64,000 bases of DNA. Origin: Ampullaceana balthica. Its lineage: Eukaryota; Mollusca; Gastropoda; Lymnaeidae. How positions within the stretch are numbered: the stretch's first letter is position 1; each line of letters begins with the position of its first letter. Made by a program: the position numbers and the translations under genes. The stretch spans positions 449,811 through 513,810 of the forward strand of contig CALYLW010000169.1 of NCBI GenBank assembly GCA_944989445.1. The letters run 5' to 3'. Of this stretch, positions 12,048-24,550 are shown one piece after another. Under the pieces are notes generated by a model. It searched no databases and was not told where the DNA came from. It saw only the letters and a program-made list of their open reading frames with translations.

Positions 12048-13185
12048 AATAGCCACTTCGTTTAACTGGAAAATCTGTGTTCTGGTCCTGGGACACTGAG
12101 GCCGGACATGGAAATATAACACAATAATGACAACAGCGTCGGCAAACATCTCGCCGTTAGAACAAGGGCCACTTGTCTGGATTACGAACGGTTCACCCAA
12201 TGGCTCTCGGCAAGGGCGTCTGGCCACGTTACAAACTAGCTGTCTAAAAGTGTTTGAATATCGAGTTCCGTGCATGATTAACTCTTGATAGTACAATGCC
12301 GTGATCTCACCTGCAGGTTGACAACAACGAGAATTCTTTGAGAAAGAACATACATACGAATGTTAATGGCAGCGATTTAGCTACTTTGATGGGGTTAACG
12401 CTTCAATTGAAACAGAAAGTCAATCTAGCAACAAGCCAATGAGATTTTAATCAATCTCATTAAAAACAACTCCCCCGACGTTCGTGTTAATTACTTGAGC
12501 TAATATCAAGTCAGCATAGACATGAGTGCTTTCATGCATACTAGAAGGATTTTTATATATATATATTTTTTAATCAATAGCATTATGAGAGTTAAAAATT
12601 CGTGCTAATGTGGAGCACAGGCGCCGAGTCAATAGAGTAGGTCTAAAGAAAACTGTAGTATTAACCGGATTAACTGAATTTAATAACTTAACCCATATTG
12701 ACCACCATCCATCATCACCCCCTCCCCTCTAGGACCATAACGAGTCTAACAGAATACGGCGTATACTTATTCCTTGAGAGTGAATGCGACTCAACGACAC
12801 GCACCCACTTACTTTAACATAATCTATAACCACTAAAAAGGTGAACAACGATTTATAGGAAATCCTTTTCAGAGATAACAATCTGTCGCGCTTTCACACC
12901 AAGATATCGGTATCACAACGTCCTATTACACCAATACAGCGGTGAAGAGCCATTTCAATACCATCAGTCAACGTAGAACATGCATCGGTTGTGATTAATC
13001 AATATATTACGCACACAAAACAACGTGTTAATATGTGGCGTAAAGCTGGGATCAATAGGACGAGAGACAGTAGGTGTAGGATAAGTTGCACGCGCAACCG
13101 GTTTGTGGATGACACACAACACGGCCATTAACATGCTGACCAGGTCATGGGCTCGGTTATAAGTGTAAAGAAGGAGGTTTACAAG

Positions 13186-13395
13186 CCGAGATAGTAGAGT
13201 AGATCCACCGACTGAGATAGTAGAGTATATCCACAGACTGATATAGTAGAGTATATCCACAGACTGAGATAGTAGAGTAGATCCACAGACTGAGATAGTA
13301 GAGTAGATCCACAGACTGAGATAGTAGAGTATATCCACAGACTGAGATAGTAGAGTATATCCACAGACTGATATAGTAGAGTATATCCACAGATC
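13186..13395. repeat. Minisatellite, 26-bp unit, about 8 copies
   Basis: Tandem copies of a 26-mer contain GATAGTAGAGTATATCCAC followed by AGACTG. A T/G variant at one position (GTATATCC versus GTAGATCC) is mixed among the units. Long minus-strand frames rich in Tyr, Ser and Leu that cross it are repeat by-products. Confidence 0.93.
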
Positions 13396-15114
13396 TAGTT
13401 GAGTAGGTCGTAAGGCCGGGGTTGTAACAGAGTGGGTGTTGGGGAACAACTCGTGTAGGCGATGGACTTAATGACGGCTGTTGGCAGTAGCATTTTATTC
13501 TCACTAATGAGTCACATGAGGAAATACAAATTAAACAAGACCCTGTCATTATTTTTAATCGTTATTTCATAGTTCAAAGTATGAAGGAAAGGCATGTAAA
13601 AAAATCAGTATATGAACCATTAGACATTATCTTCGATTCAGTATTGTATTGCATGCGGAAAAGGCCGACAGTACATAAACCATTAACCACACAAGCTTCA
13701 TTTATAATGTGGCTATTTTCTACACAAATACTGTCTGAATAGATTGCACCATATCTGATATGACTAGAGAGTCTTGGTTTTTACAACCCATATTTGTTCT
13801 CGAAGTTGGCTGATACAAAATGCTTTTAAAATGTATTGAATGTAAATGGTCTCTAAACATAAATCCCCGCAATTGACTTAAGTCATCACAGCTGAGTGGT
13901 ATGTTAAGGATCCTAGCTTTACAAGGCAAATCTCTTGTTTGCTGTCCCGGGGACATAAAAATCAGGCTAAACATATCCCACCTGTGATGTTTCCGGCGAC
14001 GGTTCTTAAGTTACGATTCACCAGAGGGCGAGTTGAATCTAGCTGGTATAATGGATAAATCAAAACGAATTCTTCGCCATTTCCACACAAAAAATATGAT
14101 ATTTAATAAAGATAATCTTTTCGTGGCATGTCATTTATGTGTACGGAGTGGAATAGTCAAGATCTCTGTTACAGTGAGCACACATCAATGGCATCAGCCA
14201 TGAAATTTACAAATGGGATTAGTGTATCTAACGGCCTTAGATCAAAACCTTAAATAAGAGAATCGTGTGGGTTAAAACCCCGATGTCAAGATTCCACCGC
14301 CCCGAAGTCAGAACTGTTAAATTGACGTTAAACTTATTTGTATGAAATAACAATTCTGCGTTCAACACCTCATAGATCCAACACCGTGTCTTCTTGGTCG
14401 ATACGCTCTGTTGCGCTCTTGATACATGAGACAACATTTAATGGAGCTAATCCATTGTAACCAACAATGACGCTTTGACGTTGCTTATCAGACGGTTGCT
14501 GTTAAGTAGCAACTGCAACTCTACGCCAGCTTGTACTGTTACTAAAAAGGGTTGCATGCCATACAATAGCCACAAGTGCCACTCATTACCTTTTAACTAT
14601 GTGTTCGAGGGTTGTTGTTTTTTAATTACTATAATCAATAACCAGTAATTAATAATTGTAAGGAAAAAAAAATAGAAATAATTTAAAAACATTCTCTTAT
14701 GTCCCATATATACCATTTTTCTCTCCCTTGAAGATTTTTTAATTTTAATTATATATATTTAACTTACATTATTTATATGTCTACAGAGCCATGGGTATTG
14801 CGGTTCCACAGGGCCAGGGGCGCCGCTGTTTCTCGGTGCATGGGTGTGCTTTAGTACCACATAACACACACACGCCGCCACTGCCTAAGACCTACTTAAC
14901 CCCCGTGGGGGACAACTCGTGTCAGTGACGATGTATCGATTCATTAGTTGGTAAACTGTGGCTCGGGGTGAAGGATTACAACGGGAGCTCGGGTGTGAGG
15001 TTTCTATCTCATCTTAATGGCGGCTGTCGGAGTAAAGGTGGTGATTTCTAGAGTAATTTGATTGAACGCAGAGCTTGTCGGGCGGTGGGAGGGGGGGGGG
15101 ACAGATGACAGTCA

Positions 15115-15135
15115 ATGATGATGATGATGATGATG
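15115..15135. repeat. (ATG)n microsatellite
   Basis: A short run of ATG/GAT triplets, preceded by a poly-G tract at about 15090. Confidence 0.9.
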
Positions 15136-15702
15136 GCTTTCATCTTTTGCACTAACACTTCCCATGCTAGTCTAGCATGATCCTTGCGTTCTGACTTTCT
15201 AAAACTCTATCAAATAAAAATAAAAAGGGCAACTCGAAATAAGGTTTTCCATCAACATGTCCGTATGTCAAGTCAGTATTATTCAAACAAGTTAAACCAA
15301 GCAGACATTGAGGACAAAACGATAGTAACGTGCTTACCCACACTTTTAGTGTATAATATAAAACCAATGTGGTTGATCTCATACCCTACCCCCTCTTTAG
15401 GTCTCAATAAAGTTTAGACCCACTCTCTAGCACATGTCCTCAACTGTCGTCTCTCTTCTCATATCTTATTGGTTTTTCATCTCAGTGGTTGTTGTTTTTT
15501 TAATTCATCTCTCCCCAAGAATCATAGCCCTCCTTCACCTTCTTCGTCTGCCTTAATCTGATCCTGAGCTTATTCACACCACTCACAACCCTGGTAACTT
15601 TCTCTTTAACTTAGGCCTGGATCGGGTGTGAAATACAATACTTGGGGTCGGTGCAGCTGTCATAATGTATAGATAATTTCTCTCTCTCTCCCTTTATATA
15701 TA

Positions 15703-16571
<869 letters not shown>

Positions 16572-17542
16572 GACTTAAGTGTTGGATTGTCAACAGAAAC
16601 CTTAGGGTCGGTGCAATTGCCATAATGTATCGCTACTCGCCTCTCGAACTTAGGCCCTGGATTGTGCAGAGAAACTTTAGGGTCCGGGGAGATGCCTAAA
16701 GCGAGATCGTTAATCCAAGTGTATCCACATTCAAGTATGCTGATAGTTGTCCGAATCCTGAAATATCGACGTCATATGAAGTCAAATAAGAAGGGGCTTA
16801 ACTCAGTTGTCCATAGCACTAAGTTCGACATAATGTCAGCGCATTAAATGCAATGGCTCCGTAACAGATCAAGGTTTAGTTACAGATAGGACAGCAGCCT
16901 CGCACATGGCCAAACTCGTCTTCTAATATAGCACATAACCAAACGACGTCAAGGACATGCCTATTATGGCCGGTGCCGGTGACCCGGGAGTTTTCGAGAT
17001 CTTCAACAGGTTGTGGTATTGTCGGAGCAGCAGCAGCACAATGTGACTCATTTCTTCCATGGTCCTGTTATTGGCGAGCTTGAGACGAGTTGAGAGGCGC
17101 TCGAGAGTAGAAATGAATTTTACTGCCAGCTGAAGACAACAAAAGATTTATGCCGAACATTCGCAATGCATTTTATGAAGTCAAAAGACAAAAATATTTT
17201 CGTGGGAAAAGTTTCAATCGCCCTTCTAGAAAAAATATCCCTTTATTACAATAAAGCAATTCATTGGCAAGCGATGAAACATGAGAAAAGCGCCGGGGGT
17301 GGGGGGGGGGCTGATGCCCCGCTTGACCGAAGGCTACTGTGACAAAACATGGCAATCGATACAACGTGCACTTTCTGCTCTCGCCTCTCCTGACAGCGAG
17401 CATGGCGCGAGACTTAACATCTGCCACTCCCCCCTTTGAGCCAGCACTTGTGTTGATGAGATAGAGAGCCAGGCCCGCTTCGTTAACACAAATGTCACAA
17501 GTATCGGGGACACGGCTTCTCGATTTGGTGTCAGCCTATAGC

Positions 17543-18182
17543 ACCGCCTCACTTCATTATTACTGTCAGATCCACTCTGTCCCACTTCAATATTACTGTC
17601 AGATCCACTCTCTCCCACTTCAATATTAGTGACAGATCCACTCTGTCCCACTTCCTTATTACTGTCAGATCCACTAGCCTCTGTCCCACTTCTATATTAC
17701 TGACAGATCCACTCTGTCCCACTTCATTATTACTGTCAGATCCACTAGCCTCTGTCCCACTTCATTATTACTGTCAGATCCACTAGCCTCTGTTCCACTT
17801 CATTATTACTGTTAGATCCACTAGCCTCTGTCCCACTTCATTATTACTGTCAGATCCACTAGCCTCTGTCCCACTTCATTATTACTGTCAGATCCACTAG
17901 CCTCTGTCCCACTTCATTATTACTGTCAGATCCACTCTGTCCCACTTCATTATTACTGTCAGATCCACTAGCGTCTGTCCCACTTCATTATTACTGTCAG
18001 ATCCACTAGCCTCTGCCCCACTTCATTATTACTGTCAGATCCACAAGGTAGTTTCCCCTTAATTATTACTGTTAGATCCATGAGGTAGTTTCCCATTTCA
18101 TTATTACTGACAGATCCACAAGGTAGTTTCCCCTTAATTATTATTGTAAGATCCACTAGCCTCTGTCCCACTTCATTATTAC
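17543..18182. repeat. Minisatellite, 33/38-bp units (first segment)
   Basis: Units contain CTGTCCCACTTCATTATTAC and GTCAGATCCACTAGC. A five-base AGCCT insertion separates 38-bp from 33-bp forms. The array continues at 18400-18543 and, more diverged, at 18848-18925, after being split by two unrelated insertions. Repetitive Ser/Asn/Val frames on the minus strand are artefacts. Confidence 0.93.
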
Positions 18183-18399
18183 TGGGGGTGTACCGGATTT
18201 CGGCCCCGGCTAATCCGGAATCCAGCCATTTTTACAAATCTGGCTCCTGCAGAATTTCACCTCATAAATCCGGCTAGCCGTTAGAGCCAAAAAATATATA
18301 TAAATATAATAGCTCCGGCAAATCTGGAATCCGGTCATTTTTAAACACCCAAATCTGGCTCCAGCCGGATTTCAAAATTTTGAATCCGGTACACCCTTA
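18183..18399. mobile_element. Non-autonomous hAT-type MITE (family B) inserted in the minisatellite
   Basis: The terminal inverted repeats are TGGGGGTGTACCGGATT at the left and AATCCGGTACACCCTTA at the right. It is flanked by the 8-bp direct repeat ATTATTAC (18175-18182 and 18400-18407), which exists once per unit in the host minisatellite, so this is a clean insertion with target duplication. An 8-bp duplication is the hAT superfamily signature. Internal sequence repeats the AATCCGG and CCGGATT words. Relatives lie at 42606-42783 and 52449-52560. Confidence 0.8.
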
Positions 18400-18543
18400 A
18401 TTATTACTGACTGATACACAGGGTAGTTTCCCACTTCATTATTACTAACAGATCAACAAGGTAGTTTCCCACTTTATAATTACTGTCAGATCCACAAGCC
18501 AATGCCCAACTTCATTTTTGTTGACAGGTCCACAAGCCAATGC
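18400..18543. repeat. Minisatellite, second segment
   Basis: Continuation of the 17543 array with more diverged units ending GATCCACAAGCCAATGC. The array is interrupted again at 18544. Confidence 0.85.
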
Positions 18544-18847
18544 TGTCACGTGTGATTAACATGATTTGTGACGTAAGTTCACGTGAATAAGAAACGAGGG
18601 AAGAAAGGAGCATTCCTATTGGTTGAAAGTGTTGGGCGAGCAGTTGTCAGTGGAGTTCCGTGGTGTAAGGACGGAATGTGTGTGTGCCTCAAGACTTCCA
18701 CGTTGTATAACCTCAAATGATATTTCTGTGTACAAAGTATACATATTAAAGTTGTTTTGTTGAAACAAGTTCTTCAGTGGATTATTGTGCACAAGATTCT
18801 GTATTGTGAGAACGCCTACTAAAGAGTTACATATAAATACAGTTAAA
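18544..18847 (+). mobile_element. Solo-LTR-like insertion with 5-bp target duplication
   Basis: A 304-bp block unrelated to the surrounding minisatellite begins TGTCACGTG and is flanked by AATGC on both sides (18539-18543 and 18848-18852), while intact repeat units contain AATGC once. A 5-bp duplication and a TGTCAC start are typical of Ty3/Gypsy-type LTRs. An inverted CCAAT and an ATTAAA polyadenylation-like signal are present. The right end (AGTTAAA) is not the canonical CA, so the LTR call is tentative while the insertion itself is secure. Confidence 0.55.
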
Positions 18848-18925
18848 AATGCCCCACTTCATTATTGTTGACAGATGCACTAGCTACTGTCCCGCTGCAT
18901 TATTAAGTCCCCATCCGTTTTAATG
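18848..18925. repeat. Minisatellite, third segment (diverged)
   Basis: The array resumes with GCCCCACTTCATTATTGTTG and decays into unique sequence; isolated GACAGATC words persist to about 19020. Confidence 0.7.
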
Positions 18926-19201
18926 ACAGATCAAGTAGCAAAAATTCCTTTCAATATTGTTGTCCATTGTGATCGACGAGGCCCTTTCTCTACATCATAT
19001 CTATGTTATTAACAGATCCACTCGATTTCTGTTTATACATAGCATGTGTTTACAAACAATAATTTCCATGAAAGTAGTCATTACTCAAATATCAACAGCT
19101 CATTAGCTAAAACAACGAAGCAAACCAAACTTACACGTCTTCATTAATCTAACCCAAATTTTCCCCAAACACATGAAAGAAAATGTTGCAATCCTGTACA
19201 C

Positions 19202-19387
19202 CCGTGCTTCTCAAAGTTGTGGTCCGCGGACCGGTGCCGGTCCGTGGGCCATCCGCCGCCGGTACGCAGAAGTTGTCAAAAGAGGACATAAAAAAGTTGT
19301 CAGTGCAGTGAAAATAGAGCACCGGTCCCTGGTGCAATGGAAAAAATTCCTGCCGGTCCGCCATACTAAAAAGTTTGAGAAGCACTG
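19202..19387. mobile_element. hAT-type MITE, 186 bp, with 8-bp target duplication
   Basis: It begins CCGTGCTTCTCAAAGTTGTG and ends AAAGTTTGAGAAGCACTG, degenerate inverted repeats of the CAGTGCTTCTCAAACTTT class common to hAT elements. The 8-bp direct repeat CTGTACAC flanks it at 19194-19201 and 19388-19395. The inside contains GGTCCGCGGACC and CGGTCCG palindromic words and no transposase. Confidence 0.85.
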
Positions 19388-20006
19388 CTGTACACCACCC
19401 AATCACGCTTTAACCGTGTATATTCTGAAGAACACCTTTTTTAACATGAGTCAACATGCCGCCTTCGTTTAGAAAGCTGATCTTTAAAAAAGCATGCATC
19501 GCCAAGGGCTTTGCTTCTTCCATTATCGATTGAAGCAACACACACGACAATTAAGTGTTGTCTCTAATTACTATTCGTGACACCGATGACTTAGCCAACC
19601 ACAATGCCAGGCTTGGTTTGATCTATACCGACCACTAGTATCGTATCTGTCTCATATCTTTAGGCATTCTATATCGCTCACCCTCATTTTTCAGTTTGGT
19701 CAATCACACTCAAATTATTTCATCTCCATCATATGTCGTAGTACTTATTCTTTTTTAAATAAAAAAGACACATTCCTCAACAATATACGTCTAAAATTCA
19801 ACTTACATGTGATCTATAATAGATTTTACTAATTAGCTTAATGGATATTCTTATTTCTTCTGGTAACTGTCATGTGATAGGATGAGTTCATAATTATTTA
19901 TCTACCATCAGTCTTCTTTACTAATTTAGCCCATCAGTTATGAATTTAATTTGTAAGCCATTTCCCCTCATGCATCGCAACCGTGAAATGTCCCAGACTG
20001 AGTGTG

Positions 20007-20009
<3 letters not shown>

Positions 20010-20058
<49 letters not shown>
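20010..20058. repeat. (TA)n microsatellite
   Basis: About 49 bp of TA, directly next to the CTAG terminus of the repeat at 20065. Confidence 0.95.
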
Positions 20059-20061
<3 letters not shown>

Positions 20062-20064
20062 ACA

Positions 20065-20960
20065 CTAGGTTGTGCTGCGGCGCCCACCTTTTTCAAAAGC
20101 CCAAGTAACTTATCTTTGTATGATAAATACGAAATATTCCTGAAATGTACACAAAGTATTTTATAATTAACAATCTTCAAATCCTCTTTTCACATCGTTC
20201 ACTTTTCCAAAACTAAAATATAAGCTAAAACAATGACGTCATATAATACCTTTTTACGGCGAGAAATTTTAGAAAGCAGCACACCAAATTACTGCACCAA
20301 AAAATAACTCTTTTCGAACATTCGCATGAAATTGTTCAATTATTAATAAAATAGTGTGGAGGGTGTTTAATGTTAATCTGGAAACCAAAATGATTATGAT
20401 TTTTAAGTCTCTATATTCAACACAAAAAAAAAGCAGAGTGATGTCCCTCAGCGTTACGGCAGGATAATTGAGGGTAAATATATATGTGATTAGTTGGTGC
20501 TGCGGCGCCCCCCTTTTTTAAGGGCCCGTGCGGCGCCCACCTCTTTCAAAAGCCCAACTAACTTGTCCTTGTATGATAAATACGTAATATTAAACTTTCT
20601 TAAATGTACACAAAGTATTTTATAATAGGGTGCTTTTTTGTTTTGTTTTTTGCAAAAGCCCAAGTAACTTATCCTTGTATGATAAATTATTAAATACGAA
20701 ATATTCCTGAAATGTACACAAAGTATATATCATATTTTTTTACAGTGCTAATCACCACACGATTTTTAAGGTAATTTTAGAAAGCAGCGCACCAAATTAC
20801 TGCACCACAAAAATAACTCTTTGAGTCAGTCAGCACTGTTTACAACACAAATGCTTACATCATAGGTTCGTGCGTTGTTTGGTTAATGTTAATCTGGAAA
20901 GCAAAAGTATTATGATTTAGCGTTAGGCCACAGTCAGCGGTAATTGAGCGTAAATATATA
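20065..20960 (-). mobile_element. Two copies of a Helitron-like repeat (family E), head to tail
   Basis: Copies at 20065 to about 20480 and about 20488-20960 share GTGCTGCGGCGCCC, CAAAAGCCCAAGTAACTTAT, GAAATGTACACAAAGTATTT, AAATTACTGCACCA and a distal TTGAGGGTAAATATATA. Read on the minus strand the first ends GGGCGCCGCAGCACAACCTAG, a CTAG end next to TA-rich DNA, which suggests a Helitron-type 3' terminus (inference). Plus-orientation relatives are at 24210-24550 and 37545-38060. The second copy contains an extra partial duplicate of its GCGCCC end. Confidence 0.55.
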
Positions 20961-20973
20961 TATATATGATGAT

Positions 20974-21299
20974 TAGGGCTGCGGAAATTAAAGATTAATT
21001 ATAAATGTACTGGAAGTCAAAAAGTAAAATATTTCGGCCGATAAATATAAACTAATTTTCGGACGATTACAGGAACATTTTGGTTTTAAACTATTGACTG
21101 ACGTGAATGTTCAAAATGTTGATAAAGGCTACTGTGTCCATTGAGAGAAATCGTTTGCCTACCATGCAATGTTCCCTCTAAGTCTAAGCTTAGTTGGTCC
21201 GTGTGCAAAGTTTAAAAAAAAACTCGTGTGCAAAGTTGCACAACGTCCATTTTTGTGCAATATTTTACAAAATTGGCTGAGCGGTGATTCTAAACTATA
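20974..21299 (+). mobile_element. hAT-type element (family A), 3'-truncated by a later insertion
   Basis: It starts TAGGGCTGCGGAAATTAAAG and follows the 41577 copy, including the start of the nested MITE at 21177. It breaks off at 21299, where a Helitron-like 5' end begins. The missing right part was not found downstream. Confidence 0.7.
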
Positions 21300-22868
21300 T
21301 CTATACTATTAAAAGGCAAAGCCCTCACTCACTGACTGACTCACTCGTCACTAATTCTCCCACTTCCCGTGTAGATAGAAGCACGAAACTTTGTTGAGAA
21401 GCCAATCGCGACAAAAATTGGTGTAAAAGAATTTTAAAATTAACACTCAAGGGGCCGGGGGCCCAAAAACGTTTTTTAAATCCTTTATATTAACTCGTGG
21501 TGTCTGCGGCGGACCTTGCTTGCTTGCTTGCTTGTCGCCAAAACTTTTGATCGATTTTTAACCCACTTGCTCGCAAGATAGCGATCTGAAATTTTGCAGG
21601 CAGTTTCGTACCGATGATAAAAACAATGTATCAAAATTTCAGATCGATCGCATGTACCGTAATTAAATTATTGATTTTTTAGATTATTTTATTTATTCCT
21701 ATGTATCATGCTATTTTTTGAGATAGAGCGTCGCGGTGCGTATTATATTGAACAACCTTTCTGTCGCGCAATAAGGTGCGTATTTTACTGACAACACTTT
21801 TTATAAACCTATTCCTGATCGGTGCGCATTATATTAAACACGTTTTACGACACAACTGCAATTTTGTATTTTTGGATGGTCTTGCGCTGCATGTTATAAT
21901 GAACATTCTTTTAGTTACGTCTCATACGTAAAGGATTTATAGTCAAAAACTTGGTTTTTTACGGGTTTTTCTTATTTCCACTTATATGGCCTATATACAA
22001 ATATGAAAATCACTAATTATATTTCCCGAGTAGGTAGAAGCATGAAACTTTGGGAAGTTGTTGAGTACAAACCCGCGATGGTAACGGGAGGGAAAATATT
22101 TAAAATATCACTTCCTGGGGGCCGGGGCCCAAATGAAGTTTTTTCCTTATATGAGCTATATAAAAACGTAAAATTACTAATTCTCCTATTTCCCATGTAG
22201 GTAGAAGCATGAAACTGTGGGTAGTTGTTAAGTAACATTTCGCGATGGTAACAGGTAAAAAATATATAATTTATCACTTAATGGGAGCCGGGGGCCCAAA
22301 AGTAGTTTTTTCTTACATAAAAAAACTGACTCATCGCTAATTCTCCAACTTCCCGTGAAGGTAGAAGCATGAAACTTTGGGAACTGGCTGAGTATACTCT
22401 TATAACAATAATTGTCGAAAAAGAATGTATAATTTCCCAAACCCGTTTTTTTCCCTTATATGGGCTATATAAAACTGAATCAACACTAATTTCTCATCTT
22501 CCCGTGTAGGTAGAAGCATGAAACTTTGGAAAGTTGTTGAGTACCCTCCCGCAATGGCAACAGTCGAAAAAAATATATAATTATCACTAACTGGGAGGCC
22601 GGGAGACCAAATGTAGTTTTTTTTCTTAAATGATCTATATAAAACCGGAATTTCCGGTGTAAGTAGGAGCATGAAACTTTGGAAAGTTGTTGAGTACTCT
22701 CCCAAAATGGCCATGAAATAAATATAAAAAAAAGAAGGAAAAAAATGTACTTGAGTTGATCTTGTTTTCTCCGGCGGGAAGGAGGTAAAACACTGAAAAA
22801 AATGACTGTTTACCAATAATGAACGCAACAGACGACATCAGATTACAGAGTTGGTAAAAGAACACTTA
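21300..22868 (+). mobile_element. Helitron-like element, 5' end plus internal tandem repeats
   Basis: It starts TCTATACTATTAAAAGGCAA right after an A, as expected for Helitron insertion between A and T. CACTCACTGACTGACTC and CACTTCCCGTGTAG follow. From about 22000 it holds five tandem units of about 150-167 bp, each with GTAGAAGCATGAAACTTTGG, GAGTAC, CCCGCGATGG and GGGGGCCGGGGCCC words (unit marks near 22037, 22204, 22365, 22514 and 22666). A single related unit lies at 21379. No Rep/helicase frame is present, so it is non-autonomous. No matching 3' hairpin-CTAG was found, so the right limit is uncertain. Confidence 0.6.
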
Positions 22869-22968
<100 letters not shown>

Positions 22969-24209
22969 TTAAAATCACCAACTAAATATAACATTTCACA
23001 AATGATAAAGCTGTATTACCCGCGAGCGCTTTGCCCCTTCGGCTCATTTTGATTCATAGAGTTGAACACAAGTAATGGTGGGGTGAAGGTATTATATTTG
23101 AAACGATTGGCGTGAATGTGTGTGCGATGGTGGGGAAAAAATAGGGGGGGGGCTTTGTACGATTATACCTGACGTGCCTTCAGGTGGAGTTAAGGAATCG
23201 TGTGTTCGGAGTTTAATGCCGACTAGAAAAACAAAAAACACTCTACCCTTATGTCCTGTAATATATGAGAACCGTGTTTGAAGAGGTTTTTATCCTGTAT
23301 CCACGTCGTTTAAGCAAACTTAGAAAAGCAACAATATATTGTATAAAGGTAACGACTTCAGTACCAACGTACAGGTTGGGGAGATGTCCCTAGATATCAA
23401 TGTGAAGTAACCACCCTTGAAAACAAAGCTGAGATGGGTTAGATTGTCCGGATTGTGGCGTAGCGACTGTTGATGGTTCTTTGATTATACGGGACTACTT
23501 CAAAGAGATGGTCCAAGGTGAGTAGTCTCTCGCATTCCGGGGGGGGGGAGTACCGAGTAGTGGCGGCCATGTTTTTCCGATACCGAGTACGTAAAGTTGT
23601 TAAAATTTTGTTATATTTTATGAATGGCATCTTCAATTCATATTCTAAGTCTATATCACAATTGTTTCTTAATATTCAAATTCAAACTCTTTATTTTTCG
23701 GCCGCCACCGTCATTTTGAAAATAATACGTCATAGACTCAGTATGTGCAAAACTCAATTACGTTGCCAATCTGCTGCCAAGAAACGTTGCAATACATTGC
23801 AGCGAGATTGGGTCCGGTCGGGTTTTAGTTGTATCATTAAAATTTTAAACCAGATGTTGATTAACAGGAACACGAGATCGCACAAATAAAATGTTTAATA
23901 CTAGGCAAACGAAATGTTTAAGGCATCTGCGATCCTGTGTGCATCTTTGCTATTGGAGCAATTACGGTATACTCGGCATCGGCATCACTTACGGGAGCCG
24001 ATTGCCGAGTATTTCCAAGCATGAGTATACGAAAATCGGACGATACCGAGTAGCAGAATCGATTATCGGTTCGGCCCTAGGTGTCATGCCCGATGTGCCC
24101 AGAGAGTGCACATGGGAGGGGGAATGTGTGCAACGTGGGGGCGGCGGTTGTAACAAGAGTGTGAATCAATATACATAATTCCCGTTGTCTGTATGTAGTA
24201 TGGATGTAT
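22969..24209. other. Non-coding stretch with possible degenerate DNA element at 23545-24080
   Basis: Positions 23551 and 24038 both carry ACCGAGTAG contexts (AGTACCGAGTAGTGGC and GATACCGAGTAGCAG), and the right side ends ATTATCGGTTCGGCCCTAG. Terminal repeats are not well formed and no target duplication is evident, so this is only a suspicion. The 123-codon plus-strand frame at 23518-23889 shows no recognisable domain. Confidence 0.35.
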
Positions 24210-24550
24210 GGATGTAATGTATTATATGACGTCATTGTTTGATCTTATATTTAAGACAAGGTGTGCATAAAAAGGTGTGCAAATTAAAGATGTGCTGTAA
24301 AAAAAATATTATATGACGTCATTGTTTAGCTCATATTTTAATTTTGGAAAAGGGAACAATGTAAAAAGAGGATTTGATGATGGTTAATTATAAAATCAAA
24401 AAACAAAGGGAGCGCCGTAGGCGCCCTACAGCCCCTATTATAAAATACTTTGTGTACATTTCAGAAAGTTTAATATTTCGTATTTATCAAACAAGGACAA
24501 GTTAGTTGGGCTTTTGAAAAAGGTGGCGCCGTAGGCGCCCTAAAAAATGT
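24210..24550 (+). mobile_element. Helitron-like repeat (family E), plus orientation, partial
   Basis: Positions 24225-24390 are the inverse of 20165-20260 (TTATATGACGTCATTGTTT, AGAGGATTTGATGATGG). Positions 24430-24545 repeat the TACTTTGTGTACATTTCAG, TTGGGCTTTTGAAAAAGGTG and GGCGCC words. Two GGCGCCGTAGGCGCCC palindromic words occur. The CTAG end is missing. Confidence 0.55.

Noticed and set aside
12964..13549. Overlapping minus-strand frames of 61-161 codons rich in Tyr, Leu and Ser
   Set aside because: Produced by the 26-bp minisatellite, open in several frames at once.
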